DNA of 64,000 nt from Saprospiraceae bacterium (lineage in GTDB: Bacteria; Bacteroidota; Bacteroidia; Chitinophagales; Saprospiraceae). Positions 8,165 to 17,634 of this stretch are shown piece by piece. Numbering within the stretch: position 1 is the first letter of the stretch; every line of letters begins with the position of its first letter. The stretch is taken from contig JALHQW010000007.1 of assembly GCA_022841745.1 (NCBI GenBank), forward strand, positions 62,001 to 126,000, in the 5' to 3' direction. The translations under genes were made by a program, and so were the position numbers. Under the pieces are notes generated by a model that searched no databases, was not told where the DNA came from, and saw nothing but the letters and a program-made list of their open reading frames with translations.

Positions 8165-9415
8165 ATGAAGAAAACGGGCAAGCCAGTTAAATCCTTTGAG
8201 CGGCTTGAGAAAATGGCCAAAGCCGTGGGGGCGGTTCCCAACCCGCCAGCCCTTGATTTTTCCAATACTGAAATCGCTTTTGCGGGAAAGAACAACGCCG
8301 AACTGAAAGAGACGGAGCGATTGTTCAAGCTCATGAACAACCGACACCTCGTTTCGATCGGCAGTATGGTTGGTATGCTGGGAACGAAGATTCCACTACC
8401 TTTTTTTGAGAAAATCACCAAGGCTACCATTTTCAAACAGTTCTGCGGGGGCACTACATTACTCGAATCCCAACCAGCCATTGAGCGGTTGGAAAAACTC
8501 GGCGTCAATTCAGTGCTCGACTATGGGGCAGAGGCCAAGGAATCGGAAGATGACTTCAATCGGACGATGAACGAGAACCTTCGGGCCATAGATTTTGGAT
8601 CAAGGTTGCCATCCGTGCCTGTCATCAGCACCAAAATCACCGGCTTGGCGAGGTTTGGCCTGCTGGAGAAAATCAGCAGCAGCCCCAATATTTCCCCCGA
8701 AGACAAGGGCGAGTTCAAAAACGTGCTGAAACGGGTGGACGCCATCTGCCACCATGCCGCACAGGTGGGCATGTCCGTTTTCATTGACGCCGAAGAGACT
8801 TGGATACAACCCGCCATTGACCTACTGGCCAACCGCATGATGAAGCGATACAACAAAGAGAAAGTGGTCGTCTTCAACACCTTCCAGATGTACCGCACCG
8901 ACCGACTGTCCTTCTTGATGGAATCGTTTGATTTGGCCAAGCAGCAAGGTTACTTGCTCGGCGCAAAGCTGGTACGGGGTGCCTACATGGACAAAGAGCG
9001 CAAACGTGCCGAAGACATGGGCTACCCCTCTCCTATCCAACCCAACAAAGAAGCCACCGACCACGATTACGACCTCGGCGTGCAATTTTGCATCGAAAAT
9101 TATGAGCAGATTGCGCTTTGCAATGCCTCGCACAACGCCAACAGCAGCCTTAAAATGGCCGCCCTCATTTCATCGAAAAACCTGCCCAAAAACCATCCCC
9201 ACTTGCAGTTTTGCCAACTGCTCGGCATGAGCGACAATATCACTTTCAATCTTGCCAAGGCGGGCTACAACGTGGCGAAGTACATGGTTTACGGGCAGGT
9301 GAAGGAGGTTATCCCTTACCTCATCCGCCGGTCCCACGAGAACAGTTCTGTGACTGGGGACGTGAGCCGGGAACTGGATTTGATTTTGAAAGAGGTGAGG
9401 AGGAGGGGGATGTAA
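8165..9415 (+). CDS. putA: Proline dehydrogenase
   Basis: 416 residues. FAD-dependent oxidation of L-proline to pyrroline-5-carboxylate, the first step of proline catabolism. The protein shows the PRODH barrel signatures FIDAEETW, KLVRGAYM with a following basic segment (about residues 265-280), and the substrate-binding RRSHENSS near residue 388. It lacks the DNA-binding and P5C dehydrogenase parts of the large PutA proteins, as is usual for monofunctional PRODH in Bacteroidota. The start is the ATG at 8165, right after the octamer inverted tract. It ends at a double hairpin. No P5C dehydrogenase gene is present in the window. The symbol is used in the monofunctional sense (also called prodh). 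Confidence 0.93.
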   Translation: MKKTGKPVKSFERLEKMAKAVGAVPNPPALDFSNTEIAFAGKNNAELKETERLFKLMNNRHLVSIGSMVGMLGTKIPLPFFEKITKATIFKQFCGGTTLLESQPAIERLEKLGVNSVLDYGAEAKESEDDFNRTMNENLRAIDFGSRLPSVPVISTKITGLARFGLLEKISSSPNISPEDKGEFKNVLKRVDAICHHAAQVGMSVFIDAEETWIQPAIDLLANRMMKRYNKEKVVVFNTFQMYRTDRLSFLMESFDLAKQQGYLLGAKLVRGAYMDKERKRAEDMGYPSPIQPNKEATDHDYDLGVQFCIENYEQIALCNASHNANSSLKMAALISSKNLPKNHPHLQFCQLLGMSDNITFNLAKAGYNVAKYMVYGQVKEVIPYLIRRSHENSSVTGDVSRELDLILKEVRRRGM

Positions 9416-9481
9416 ATTTCGCCTCAGCGCATGGGAAGGTTGCGAAAAGTTGATAATCTTCTGAAATCAACTTTTTGCAAC

Positions 9482-9572
9482 CACAATAAACAACGGCGGC
9501 GGCATCTTCGATGCCGCCGCCGTTGTTTATTGTGTGTCCTGCGGTTTTGCTCCGCAAAACCACAGGACACAC
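9482..9572. terminator. Double hairpin terminator between convergent genes
   Basis: The first hairpin is a perfect 24-bp stem (9482-9505 with 9511-9534) around a CTTCG loop; its core is GGCGGCGGCAT. The second, overlapping its foot, pairs 9531-9550 with 9554-9572 with one mismatch, and has a TTTTGC-TCC-GCAAAA apex. It separates proline dehydrogenase from the convergent PKD-repeat gene. It is one of three multi-hairpin clusters in this window. Confidence 0.85.
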
Positions 9573-9585
9573 ATTCGACCAAAGA

Positions 9586-12500
9586 TTAGCGTATTAATGA
9601 CACATCCCCCGTGAACTTGCCCAAGAAGCAGTCGCCGAGGTACAGCTCTACTAAGTAGATATAGACATCCGAAGGAGCAGGCTTGCCGTTTTGTTCGCCG
9701 TTCCAGCCAGTTTGCGGGGTTTCGTTGTCATAGACCTTTTGGCCGAAGCGGTTGAAGACCTTAAAGTTGCGCACATTAATGTCCTCATTAATTACATCTG
9801 TGGCACCCGTCACGTAGTTGAAAGCATCGTTGTTGTCGTCTCCGTTAGGCGAGAAGGCATTGGGCATTTCAATGGCACCTTCTGGTATGACGACATGGAA
9901 GATGGCGGAATCTTGTACACAGCCCAATCCAAAAATATCATCTGGAATAGCATAGACCGAAACCGTAGTGGGTGTAGTCAAAGTGGATTCCGTGCAGTCG
10001 TTGCAGGAAAGTACCCCAGTGCTGGTATCTGGATTCAACTTCCATAAGTAGGTATAAAATTCACTTTCCGGCACAGTGAATGTCACAGGTGCATCAATGC
10101 AGGTTGCCAGCGTATCGTTGGGCAGCTCTGGCAAAGCAGGCACGACAATGATTTCCAATTGGGTGGTGCCTTCACAGCCGTCTTGGGTCGTCTCCGTTAT
10201 ATTGAGGGTGACATTTTCGGTGAGGGGAATGGTGGTTACAGTATTGCCCAAGTTCACCCCACCTTCCAGCAATGCGGCAGGCGACCAGATAAAATTGCTT
10301 CCTGGGCTTCCTTGTATGGAAAGCACCGTGTTGTCGCCTTCGCAGACTTGCGCACCGTCCACCGTAGGCTGCGGCACTGTGAAAACTGTCAACTCCAAAG
10401 TGGTCGAGTCGCTACAGCCAAGGGTGGTATTGGTAGCGAGCAGTTCTACGGTGTAAACGCCGGGGGCATTGTAGGTATAGGTGGGTGCATTGGCGCTGGT
10501 GCTGCCGCCGTCTCCGAAGTCCCAAGTGTATGTGTTGGTCAATTGCGATGTGTTTACAAATACGAATGGGTCGCCAAGGCATACTTTTTTATCTTCATCT
10601 GTCACATCGAATTCTGCTAAGGGTTCCACGATGCTGAGGGTTGCACTTTGCACGAAGGTACAAGCGTCGTTCTCCCCTTTTAGGATCAATACTACTTGCA
10701 ATTGCCCGGACTGGGATGTGGCATAGGTATGGGTAACCGGATTCTGGTTCACCACACTGATACCATCGCCAAAGTTCCATTCGAACGAACTGATGTCCAC
10801 GGTGTCCTTGAGGGAAACCGTGACCTCCCCACCTACGCAAATGATAACTGGTGAAATGTCAAAATCGCCTAGTGGGCCAACCAAGGTATAGGAGTTCGAA
10901 ATCGTATTACTACAGCCAAAAGTTGTGGTGGCTGTCAATGTCACCTCAAATGTTCCTTTGCCGAAGCTAGTGGATGGATTGCTACCCAAAGCAGTCTGCC
11001 CGTTCCCAAAATCCCAAAACAGCGAGGAAATCGGGTAATTACTAATGGTGGTATTGGTGAAATTAGCGTTTGCAGGATGGCAAATCGGTGGGGGCAGGTT
11101 GTCGAGGCTGCTGGTGAATGCGGCTTGCGGGAAGTCCTGCACATTGACGTTGATGGTAGTGGTGTCGGCACATTGCGTAGCATTTTCCACAAAGAAAAGC
11201 CTCACCTGGAATTGCCCATCTTGTGTATAGGTGGCATTGCCCGTTTGGCCATTGCCTGTTTGCCCGTTTCCGAAGTCCCAAGACCAAGTAAGATTGGAGC
11301 CTTCTGTTGTAAAATCGGTGGCGAAAAAACTGATGTCCTCACCAACGCAGATATTGGGGTTGGGAATTGTTGCGATATTGCTGAAGGGGGTGTAATAGTT
11401 AATTTCACCTATGGCCATGCCAGGGCAACCGACAGAATCTTCCACCATTAGCGAAACGGGAATTACGCCACTGGCGGCTGGCGGCTGGTTTGTATAGAGG
11501 TGCGATGGGTTCTGCTCATTGCTCATATTGGCGTCGCCAAAATCCCATTCCCAACTCACGATGGGCACGTCGGCATTCGTCAGGTCGGTAAAGTTCACCT
11601 CACCAGGGAAGCAGATTCTGGAATCATCCAGGCTAAGGCTAGCGAAAATATTGAACACATTGATGTCTTGCCGTAAAGTATCCCGACATCCATTGATATC
11701 GGTCACTTCCAAGGCCAGCCATTGGTCACGGTCACCAGCGAAGAAATGCTCCGTCACGGCCTCGGCAGTCGTGATGGGCCTTCCGTCGGAGAAATGCCAA
11801 GTATAGCCTCGGTAGCAGCGTGCATCCACATCTTGCGAGGCACTGCCGTCCAGGTTGTAGGGCAATGTGTTGCAGATAATGGTGTCAAGCATGAAATTGG
11901 CGATGATTTCACGGACGAAGATGGTGGCCGTATCCCTCGAAATAGGACAACCTGAAGCAGGGTTTGAGGCTTCCAAAATGACCTGGAAGGAATCCCTTGT
12001 GGCGTAAGTATGGGTAATGAACGGCTGGGTGCTGGTGGTGGTGTCACCAAAATACCAAGTCACGTTGGTGGCATCGTAGCTGGAGTCGGCAAATACATAG
12101 TCATAAGGCGTTGCGCAGTCCATCGAATAGTCCAACCTTGCAATGGGGCCTTTCACCGTTATCAAATCATCCTTGACGAGCGTGGAAAAACAGCCGTTGT
12201 ACTCCACGGTAAGGGAAGCGTCCATTGGATCGCCTGCCTCAGTAGTGAAAATCCAGTTGAGTTCGTCCTCCTGGTAGCAATGCCAAGTGCGACCACCGTC
12301 CGACTCGAAATGCCATGCATCAATCCGTGGATCATTTATCAAGGTAGTGAAATGGACGGAGTCGCCGGGACAAATCACGGTCTTGTCCACCGTGAAGTCA
12401 GGCGTGAGCTGCGTACCCACCAATATGGGCAATAGATAGGAAGTATCCTTACAGCCAAATGAATTGGTGACGACCAAGAAGGCATCGAAATCTCCATCAT

Positions 12501-13980
12501 TTTGATAAATATGCTGGAGCGGGTTGGTATTGGTGGTCGTCATAACGGCGCCATCGCCAAAATGCCATTCCCAGCTAACGATGTCGGATTGCAGCACGCT
12601 GCTGTCCCGGAAAGTGACCGTGAGTGGGGCGCAGCCATCTACAACGTCCACCTCGAACTTGGCGGTAGGTGCGAAGGATTCGACAATATTGGTATCCCTA
12701 AAAACACAGCCCGCCTCGGAAGTGATTTGGAGCACGATGCTGGTGAGGTTTGTGTCTTTTTCGATATAATAGGGGTTCTGGCTTTCGGCTTCCACTGCGT
12801 AAGTGGCGTTTTGGGTGAAGACTGAATCAGAACCATTGAAGACCCATTTGTATTGGGCCACGCTTGTCGTCTGGTTGGGCGTCACCTGCACATCGAAGGG
12901 ATAATCGCAAGCAAATTGCGGAGCAAAGACAAAACTGGGGTCGAGTTGTTCCACAAAAACATCTTGGGTCGTTGTGCTTTCGCAAGTACCTGATGTCACC
13001 TTCAAACTCACTGTCACCAAGCCAGGCTGGTTAAACGTTACCGTTGGTTGGAATTGTGTGGAAGTAGCTGGGGAAGCAGTGGGGCCAAAAGTCCATTGAT
13101 ACAAACCGCCTGCCGAGCTATTGATGATATTGGTGACCGGCACCCCTAAACATACGGTATCTGGAATCGTAAATTCAGCCAATGGCGGGCCTACCGTCAC
13201 CTGCACCGACTTGGTATCCGAACAGCCTGTAGCGTTGGTGCCTGTGAGCGTAACTGTGTACACGCCTTCGACAGTGTAGGTAACGGCGGGAGGGTTGGCG
13301 TTTGTGGAAGTATTTCCATTGCCAAAGTCCCAAACATACATAAGACCTGGATCAGAAGTATTCGTGAAATTGACCGTCAGCGGAGCAGTGCAAGAAGAGG
13401 GCGGATTGGGGTTGGTCGTGAAGTTGACAGTGGGGGCAATGGACACTTCCACCAAATTGTCGTAGATTTCTGTTTTGTTGCAAGAGGGGTAATTGGTCAA
13501 TAGCTCCAACGAAACGGTATAGTTACCAGCAGCGGTATAGGTGTGCGAAGTGTTTTGGGTTGAAGCAGAGGAGCCGTCCCCAAATACCCATTCCCAACTG
13601 GTCACCATAATATTGGGATCTATGACCGTGGCATTGGTGAAGTTGACCGACAATTGGGCACAACCTGACATAGGGTCAGCTGCCACCACCAAATCTGGTT
13701 TTTCATAAACAGTAATATTCACTGAGCCAATGATAGGCCCACCGGCTGTTTGCCTAAAGTTCACCGTATAACTGCCAGGATTCACATAAGGCTGTGATGG
13801 ATTTTCCTCGGTGGAGGTAGCACCGCCCACGCCCAATTCCCAAAAAAAGGTATTGCTGCCCACAGGGGGTGTGAAGGTTACAACGAGCGGTGCGCAGCCT
13901 TTGGTTTGGTCGGCTGTTTGTGAAAACGTGGTTAGCGCAACCAGAGACAAGACCAAAGAAAGTAAGAGCTTATTAGCCAT
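9586..13980 (-). CDS. Giant PKD-repeat adhesin with T9SS type B sorting domain
   Basis: 1464 residues. Signal peptide at residues 1-20 (LLLSLVLSLVALTTFSQ). The body is a run of PKD domains of about 85-95 residues, recognised by recurring WDFGDG / WxFGNG, HxY and GxYxVxL signatures from about residue 30 to 1200. Two Ig-like segments follow. The C-terminal 90 residues are the gliding-motility-associated (CHU_C, type B) sorting domain: PNAFSPNGDDNNDAF, then VFNRFGQKVYDN, GWNG and a terminal GDVSLIR. The protein is expected to be exported by the Sec system, moved through T9SS and kept at the surface or released. Likely a large adhesin; the ligand is unknown. Transcribed alone, convergent with proline dehydrogenase and divergent from the metalloprotease. 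Confidence 0.92.
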   Translation of the reverse strand: MANKLLLSLVLSLVALTTFSQTADQTKGCAPLVVTFTPPVGSNTFFWELGVGGATSTEENPSQPYVNPGSYTVNFRQTAGGPIIGSVNITVYEKPDLVVAADPMSGCAQLSVNFTNATVIDPNIMVTSWEWVFGDGSSASTQNTSHTYTAAGNYTVSLELLTNYPSCNKTEIYDNLVEVSIAPTVNFTTNPNPPSSCTAPLTVNFTNTSDPGLMYVWDFGNGNTSTNANPPAVTYTVEGVYTVTLTGTNATGCSDTKSVQVTVGPPLAEFTIPDTVCLGVPVTNIINSSAGGLYQWTFGPTASPATSTQFQPTVTFNQPGLVTVSLKVTSGTCESTTTQDVFVEQLDPSFVFAPQFACDYPFDVQVTPNQTTSVAQYKWVFNGSDSVFTQNATYAVEAESQNPYYIEKDTNLTSIVLQITSEAGCVFRDTNIVESFAPTAKFEVDVVDGCAPLTVTFRDSSVLQSDIVSWEWHFGDGAVMTTTNTNPLQHIYQNDGDFDAFLVVTNSFGCKDTSYLLPILVGTQLTPDFTVDKTVICPGDSVHFTTLINDPRIDAWHFESDGGRTWHCYQEDELNWIFTTEAGDPMDASLTVEYNGCFSTLVKDDLITVKGPIARLDYSMDCATPYDYVFADSSYDATNVTWYFGDTTTSTQPFITHTYATRDSFQVILEASNPASGCPISRDTATIFVREIIANFMLDTIICNTLPYNLDGSASQDVDARCYRGYTWHFSDGRPITTAEAVTEHFFAGDRDQWLALEVTDINGCRDTLRQDINVFNIFASLSLDDSRICFPGEVNFTDLTNADVPIVSWEWDFGDANMSNEQNPSHLYTNQPPAASGVIPVSLMVEDSVGCPGMAIGEINYYTPFSNIATIPNPNICVGEDISFFATDFTTEGSNLTWSWDFGNGQTGNGQTGNATYTQDGQFQVRLFFVENATQCADTTTINVNVQDFPQAAFTSSLDNLPPPICHPANANFTNTTISNYPISSLFWDFGNGQTALGSNPSTSFGKGTFEVTLTATTTFGCSNTISNSYTLVGPLGDFDISPVIICVGGEVTVSLKDTVDISSFEWNFGDGISVVNQNPVTHTYATSQSGQLQVVLILKGENDACTFVQSATLSIVEPLAEFDVTDEDKKVCLGDPFVFVNTSQLTNTYTWDFGDGGSTSANAPTYTYNAPGVYTVELLATNTTLGCSDSTTLELTVFTVPQPTVDGAQVCEGDNTVLSIQGSPGSNFIWSPAALLEGGVNLGNTVTTIPLTENVTLNITETTQDGCEGTTQLEIIVVPALPELPNDTLATCIDAPVTFTVPESEFYTYLWKLNPDTSTGVLSCNDCTESTLTTPTTVSVYAIPDDIFGLGCVQDSAIFHVVIPEGAIEMPNAFSPNGDDNNDAFNYVTGATDVINEDINVRNFKVFNRFGQKVYDNETPQTGWNGEQNGKPAPSDVYIYLVELYLGDCFLGKFTGDVSLIR

Positions 13981-14180
13981 GGTAAAATTTCAATGATGAA
14001 TGGATGAGTCGGGCGGTGTTGTTCCACCGATTAACAACTACTACGTGAGAAAAAAACTTTTGTGCCCACAAAACAAGCAAGAAATTAGTTTCAGTGGAAG
14101 ACAAATCTCCAATTTTGTCATTCCTTCGCTAAACATTTACGTAGGATTGCGTTTAATTTGCCGAAGAATACAAATTCACC

Positions 14181-14984
14181 ATGCAAAACAATAGCTTCAT
14201 GAAGCTTTCTCTCAGTGTTTTTCTTTCCGTTTTCGCTGCTGTCCTTTTTGGCCAGACCGAGCTGATCACCTACCAGCAGCCGCTGCCATGCCTCAATCAG
14301 AAGTTCACCATCGTGGCAAACGTGGTCGAAGACCGGTTTGGTGCCTGGAACATCACTGAGCAAGAGATTTTGGACAATGTGGTGGAACTGAACAAGTTCT
14401 TCGAGCCGATTTGCGTCAGCTTCGAGGTCTGCGAGTTCCGCCCTGTGGCCAATTTCAACCTTGATACGCTGGAAAACGATGATTATCCCCAATTGGAGGT
14501 GGAGCAGCAGCAGGCTTACCGCATCAATTTCTATTTTGTGCAGGAAATCCTTGGCCTCGACATAGCGGCCTGTGGCTTCGCCAATTTGGGTGGCATCGGC
14601 GTCTATACGAGCGGGGGCGTGGTCATCAAGAAGGGCGGGTGCAACAACCCCGGCACATTTGCGCATGAAATAGGCCACTATTTCGGGCTGCTGCATACGT
14701 TCGAGGGCAATGGTATCGAGTTGGTGAACGGCGATAATTGCGACACGGCAGGCGACCTCATCTGCGATACCCATGCTGACAACTACGACCCAGCTGAACC
14801 AGTCGAGAATTATGTTGACCAAAATTGCCGCTTCATCAACCAAGACCAAGATGCCAACAGCGAGTACTACCGCCCTGACGTGGGCAATATTATGTCCTAC
14901 TATCCTTGCAGGTGCGGGTTTACCACGGGCCAATACTTAAAGATGGCCGAGGTCATCCGTGTGACGAACGGGAAGATGTGGTGA
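14181..14984 (+). CDS. Secreted zinc metalloprotease (pappalysin/M43-like)
   Basis: 267 residues. N-terminal signal peptide (KLSLSVFLSVFAAVLFGQ). The metzincin zinc motif is HEIGHYFGLLH at about residues 162-172 (HExxHxxGxxH), and a Met-turn segment NIMSYYPCRCGFT lies near residue 235. Six or more cysteines surround the active site, as in the M43 ulilysin/pappalysin family. There is no T9SS sorting domain, so the protein is probably periplasmic or released by another route. The start is ATG 14181 or, less likely, ATG 14199, which would leave the signal peptide intact. It is divergent from the PKD adhesin, with a 200-bp gap and no clear promoter box. A role in processing surface proteins is possible but not shown. 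Confidence 0.88.
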   Translation: MQNNSFMKLSLSVFLSVFAAVLFGQTELITYQQPLPCLNQKFTIVANVVEDRFGAWNITEQEILDNVVELNKFFEPICVSFEVCEFRPVANFNLDTLENDDYPQLEVEQQQAYRINFYFVQEILGLDIAACGFANLGGIGVYTSGGVVIKKGGCNNPGTFAHEIGHYFGLLHTFEGNGIELVNGDNCDTAGDLICDTHADNYDPAEPVENYVDQNCRFINQDQDANSEYYRPDVGNIMSYYPCRCGFTTGQYLKMAEVIRVTNGKMW

Positions 14985-14990
14985 TGGGAC

Positions 14991-15019
14991 AAAAAAATAA
15001 GGCGTTGCTCTGCAACGCC
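14991..15019 (-). terminator. Hairpin terminator of the leftward T9SS cargo gene
   Basis: An 8-bp stem GGCGTTGC / GCAACGCC (15001-15008 with 15012-15019) is followed, in the minus direction, by a run of T residues (the AAAAAAATA at 14991-14999). It also lies just after the stop of the metalloprotease gene. Confidence 0.75.
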
Positions 15020-15043
15020 CTCCAAGGTGATCTATGTTAATAG

Positions 15044-16045
15044 TTATTGTTTTAAAAATTTGGATTGCTGCAACACTTCCCCATCCTTTTCATAAGACAG
15101 GATATACAGCCCCGACGATAGCCCACTGACATTGAGTTTCAGGCTGCCTCGTCCAGCCCTTCCCATCTCCCCGATGGGTATCCCATTGAAGGTGAACAAC
15201 CTTACACTCCCTCCTGCAGCATCTTTTTCCAAAAACTCCACCATGACCCACTCGTAGGCGGGTGTTGGGTAGAGCGTGAAATGGTTGCTGTCACCAGTCA
15301 CATCCAATACGCCCGAAGTTTCTTGCGTGGTATCGTTCGGTGGGTTGATAACGGTCGTATCACCACCGCCGCCTTGCGTGGTATCAATAACGGTGGTGTC
15401 CCCACCACCTTGCGTGGTGTCAATCACGGTGGTATCAGTATTGCCCGTGGTATCAATGGGTGGATTGATGACGGTGGTATCCTGCGGTGTTTCGGTACAA
15501 ATTGCCGCATTCCCAATATAATTGCCGGCATAGGTGTAAAGACCAAGCGGCTGCACACCGAAGTCGAGCACGGTGAGTTCGTTGCCAGGATTGGAATTGA
15601 CGGAGTTGGGCAAAAGGTCGAATGGGTCAACGCCGTTCTCAATGAGGGAAGGCGTTGTAGCAGTGTTTACCAATTTGAAAGTGAAAAGCAAGGTCTCAGA
15701 ATCAGGTTGGTAAATAATCTGGGGGCTATCGTTCACAAAGCCAATGGACACATAAGTATGCGCAGCAGCCTCGGTTGGGGCTGCAATGGTGGCATTTTGA
15801 GACCAAAGGCCAGCGTGGCTGACCAAGCTGTTGAGATTGGCGTTAGCGGGAAACTTTAGCGTCACCTGACCAGAACCAGTAATGGTGTTGCCACTTGGGG
15901 TGATGTTGTCGCAGACCTTGGCATAAACACCGAACGTGTTGTCATCAGGTGAAAGCTGTGCAACCTTTAAGTGTATTTGAGCTGAAGAAAAAACTGGGAA
16001 GCAGCAGGTAAAAGCCGCAAAGCAAAGAAGTAGAACTTTGTTCAT
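15044..16045 (-). CDS. T9SS type A cargo protein with DTT-rich linker
   Basis: 333 residues from the ATG at 16045, which begins a signal peptide (MNKVLLLCFAAFTCCF); the frame is open further upstream, but those 27 residues have no support. Residues about 25-190 resemble a cohesin-like/beta-sandwich surface domain without a clear family. Residues about 195-245 are a low-complexity linker built of DTTVI, DTTQGGG and NPPNDTT units, repeated at the DNA level. The C-terminal 75 residues are a type A (Por) sorting domain: FTLYPTPAYEWVMVEF, then GLSSGLYILSY and a KFLKQ end. A monocistronic surface or released protein of unknown function. Confidence 0.8.
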   Translation of the reverse strand: MNKVLLLCFAAFTCCFPVFSSAQIHLKVAQLSPDDNTFGVYAKVCDNITPSGNTITGSGQVTLKFPANANLNSLVSHAGLWSQNATIAAPTEAAAHTYVSIGFVNDSPQIIYQPDSETLLFTFKLVNTATTPSLIENGVDPFDLLPNSVNSNPGNELTVLDFGVQPLGLYTYAGNYIGNAAICTETPQDTTVINPPIDTTGNTDTTVIDTTQGGGDTTVIDTTQGGGGDTTVINPPNDTTQETSGVLDVTGDSNHFTLYPTPAYEWVMVEFLEKDAAGGSVRLFTFNGIPIGEMGRAGRGSLKLNVSGLSSGLYILSYEKDGEVLQQSKFLKQ

Positions 16046-16575
16046 TGTTGTAGTTTTTGTTTCCTGAATGTTTGTACGGGAGATGTGGGAATAAGGAGAA
16101 AAACGGATTTGCAATGATTGTGCCATTTAATGCTGTCAAAAAAAATCACTTTGCTCGCCAAACAATTATTGGAATTGGTTATTTTTTTTGGTCAAAAATT
16201 GATAAATATTTTGCGAAACAAAATAACGCTTGTACTCGTTATTGAAGAATAATTGTTCACAAAGTGTGTTTAATTGGAATTTTTGAGAAAATTTTTAACC
16301 TATCATAGATTTTAGCCTCTTTTAAAACCAATCATAAACAGCTGAAATTCAAGCTAATAGGTTAAACAATCAAAAAAACGTCGTATATTTGCGGCGCAAA
16401 ACGAAACTTGCCCATTCTAACTGTTGAATAGCAAAAAAATAAGGCCAAGCTGCAAACATTTTTGACAAGCACTACATAACAGCAAGCAGCCACCTAACCT
16501 TACCGGCCAAAGCAACTGCTGAATTCAATCTTCAAATTCACTACCATTTCCATTTTTCATAAACCATTATCACTT
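16046..16575. other. Divergent intergenic region, AT-rich
   Basis: 530 bp between divergent genes, with no gene supported. It contains the promoter box at 16384-16391. The stretch 16140-16380 is distinctly more AT-rich than the genes around it. Confidence 0.6.
16384..16391 (+). promoter_or_regulatory. Candidate -7 promoter box (TATATTTG)
   Basis: Exact TAnnTTTG match followed by CG, about 185 bp upstream of the CBM48/HhH gene. The long leader is A- and C-rich. No good -33 TTTG was found at the normal spacing. Confidence 0.5.
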
Positions 16576-17433
16576 ATGTCAACCATGTTGAAAAAAGACT
16601 ATTCCAAGACAAAACCTGTTTGCAAGGTTACTTTCACCCTTCCAGCCGAGGCCGCTCAAGGTGGCTCGGAAGTCCGCATCCTCGGCGACTTCAACGACTG
16701 GAGCTGGGAGAATGGCTACAAAATGAAATCAGGCAAAGCCGAATTCACGACTGAAGTTGAACTCACTGCTGGCAAAGAGTACCAGTTCCGTTACTTGATT
16801 GACAACCACATCTGGGAAAATGACTGGAATGCCGACAACTACCTTCCCACGCCGTTTGGGGTTTACAATTCCGTTCTTTCCCTGCGTGAAGTAGCTGCCG
16901 CCGCCACTGCAAAAGCTGCTGCCACGAAGGCAGAAGCAAAGCCAGCCGTTGCAAAAGCTGCTGCACCCAAAGCAGCGGTAAAAACTGCAACCAAGAAAGT
17001 AGCTGAGAAAGCTACCGCACCGAAGGCAGAAGCCAAACCTGCCGTTGCAAAAGCTGTTGCACCCAAGGCTGAGGTAAAAACTGCAACCAAGAAAGTGGCC
17101 GAGAAAGCCGCTGCACCTGTTGCCAAAACTGCTCCTAAAGCAGCCGCTGCCAAACCTGCAGCTGCCAAGGCTGCCGTTGTTGCCGACGACCTGACCAAAA
17201 TCGAGGGCATCGGCCCGAAAATTGCCGAGCTGCTCAAGGCTGCTGGCATCGTTACCTTCAAAGACCTCTCCGCTGCAAAGGCTGCAAACGTTAAGAGCAT
17301 ACTCGACGCAGCTGGCAAGCGCTTTCAAATGCACGACCCAAGCACTTGGGCCGATCAGTCAAAGCTCGCTGCTAATGGTGAGTGGGAGAAATTGGCCAAG
17401 CTTCAGGACGCCCTCAAAGGCGGCAAGAAGTAA
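16576..17433 (+). CDS. CBM48 / Ala-Lys linker / helix-hairpin-helix fusion protein
   Basis: 285 residues with no signal peptide, so presumably cytoplasmic. Residues about 14-105 form a CBM48 (isoamylase-N/AMPK-beta-like) glycogen-binding domain: VRILGDFNDWSWENGYKM, then YQFRYLIDNHIWENDW. Residues about 106-200 are a low-complexity Ala/Lys/Pro linker with repeated KAEVKTATKKVAEKA-like units, reminiscent of histone H1-like tails. Residues about 204-285 form a helix-hairpin-helix module (LTKIEGIGPKIAELLKAAGI) followed by DPSTWADQSKLAANGEWEKL, the same type seen fused to other Bacteroidota proteins. The gene is monocistronic, between a promoter box and a strong terminator. Possible roles are nucleoid or glycogen-granule association; neither is shown by the sequence. 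Confidence 0.85.
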   Translation: MSTMLKKDYSKTKPVCKVTFTLPAEAAQGGSEVRILGDFNDWSWENGYKMKSGKAEFTTEVELTAGKEYQFRYLIDNHIWENDWNADNYLPTPFGVYNSVLSLREVAAAATAKAAATKAEAKPAVAKAAAPKAAVKTATKKVAEKATAPKAEAKPAVAKAVAPKAEVKTATKKVAEKAAAPVAKTAPKAAAAKPAAAKAAVVADDLTKIEGIGPKIAELLKAAGIVTFKDLSAAKAANVKSILDAAGKRFQMHDPSTWADQSKLAANGEWEKLAKLQDALKGGKK

Positions 17434-17486
17434 TCTTTAGCCCATCCGCATTTCCAAGATAGGCCATCCTAAGTGGTGGCTCAACG

Positions 17487-17518
17487 AACGGCGACTCCAC
17501 GGAGTCGCCGTTTTTTTT
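17487..17518 (+). terminator. Rho-independent terminator
   Basis: AACGGCGACTCC at 17487-17498 pairs with GGAGTCGCCGTT at 17501-17512; the loop is minimal and the stem is followed by eight T residues. It closes the CBM48/HhH gene. Confidence 0.93.
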
Positions 17519-17585
17519 AAAGGTTATTTCTCACACACTCCAAAAAATCCGCTTCATCAGACTCGAAGTTTTTGCCATAGATGCC

Positions 17586-17593
17586 TACCTTTG
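17586..17593 (+). promoter_or_regulatory. Candidate -7 promoter box (TACCTTTG) for yebC
   Basis: Exact TAnnTTTG match between the upstream terminator and the octamer tract. If used, the transcript would carry a leader of about 170 nt consisting mostly of TTCAATCC repeats. Confidence 0.45.
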
Positions 17594-17634
17594 TGCCCAT
17601 TTTCAAAAATTGGGCAACCCAATGGGTTGCTGAA

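Noticed and set aside
14118-14933. 271-residue ORF antisense to the metalloprotease
   Set aside because: The opposite strand encodes a clear HExxHxxGxxH metalloprotease with a signal peptide; this frame shows no motif.
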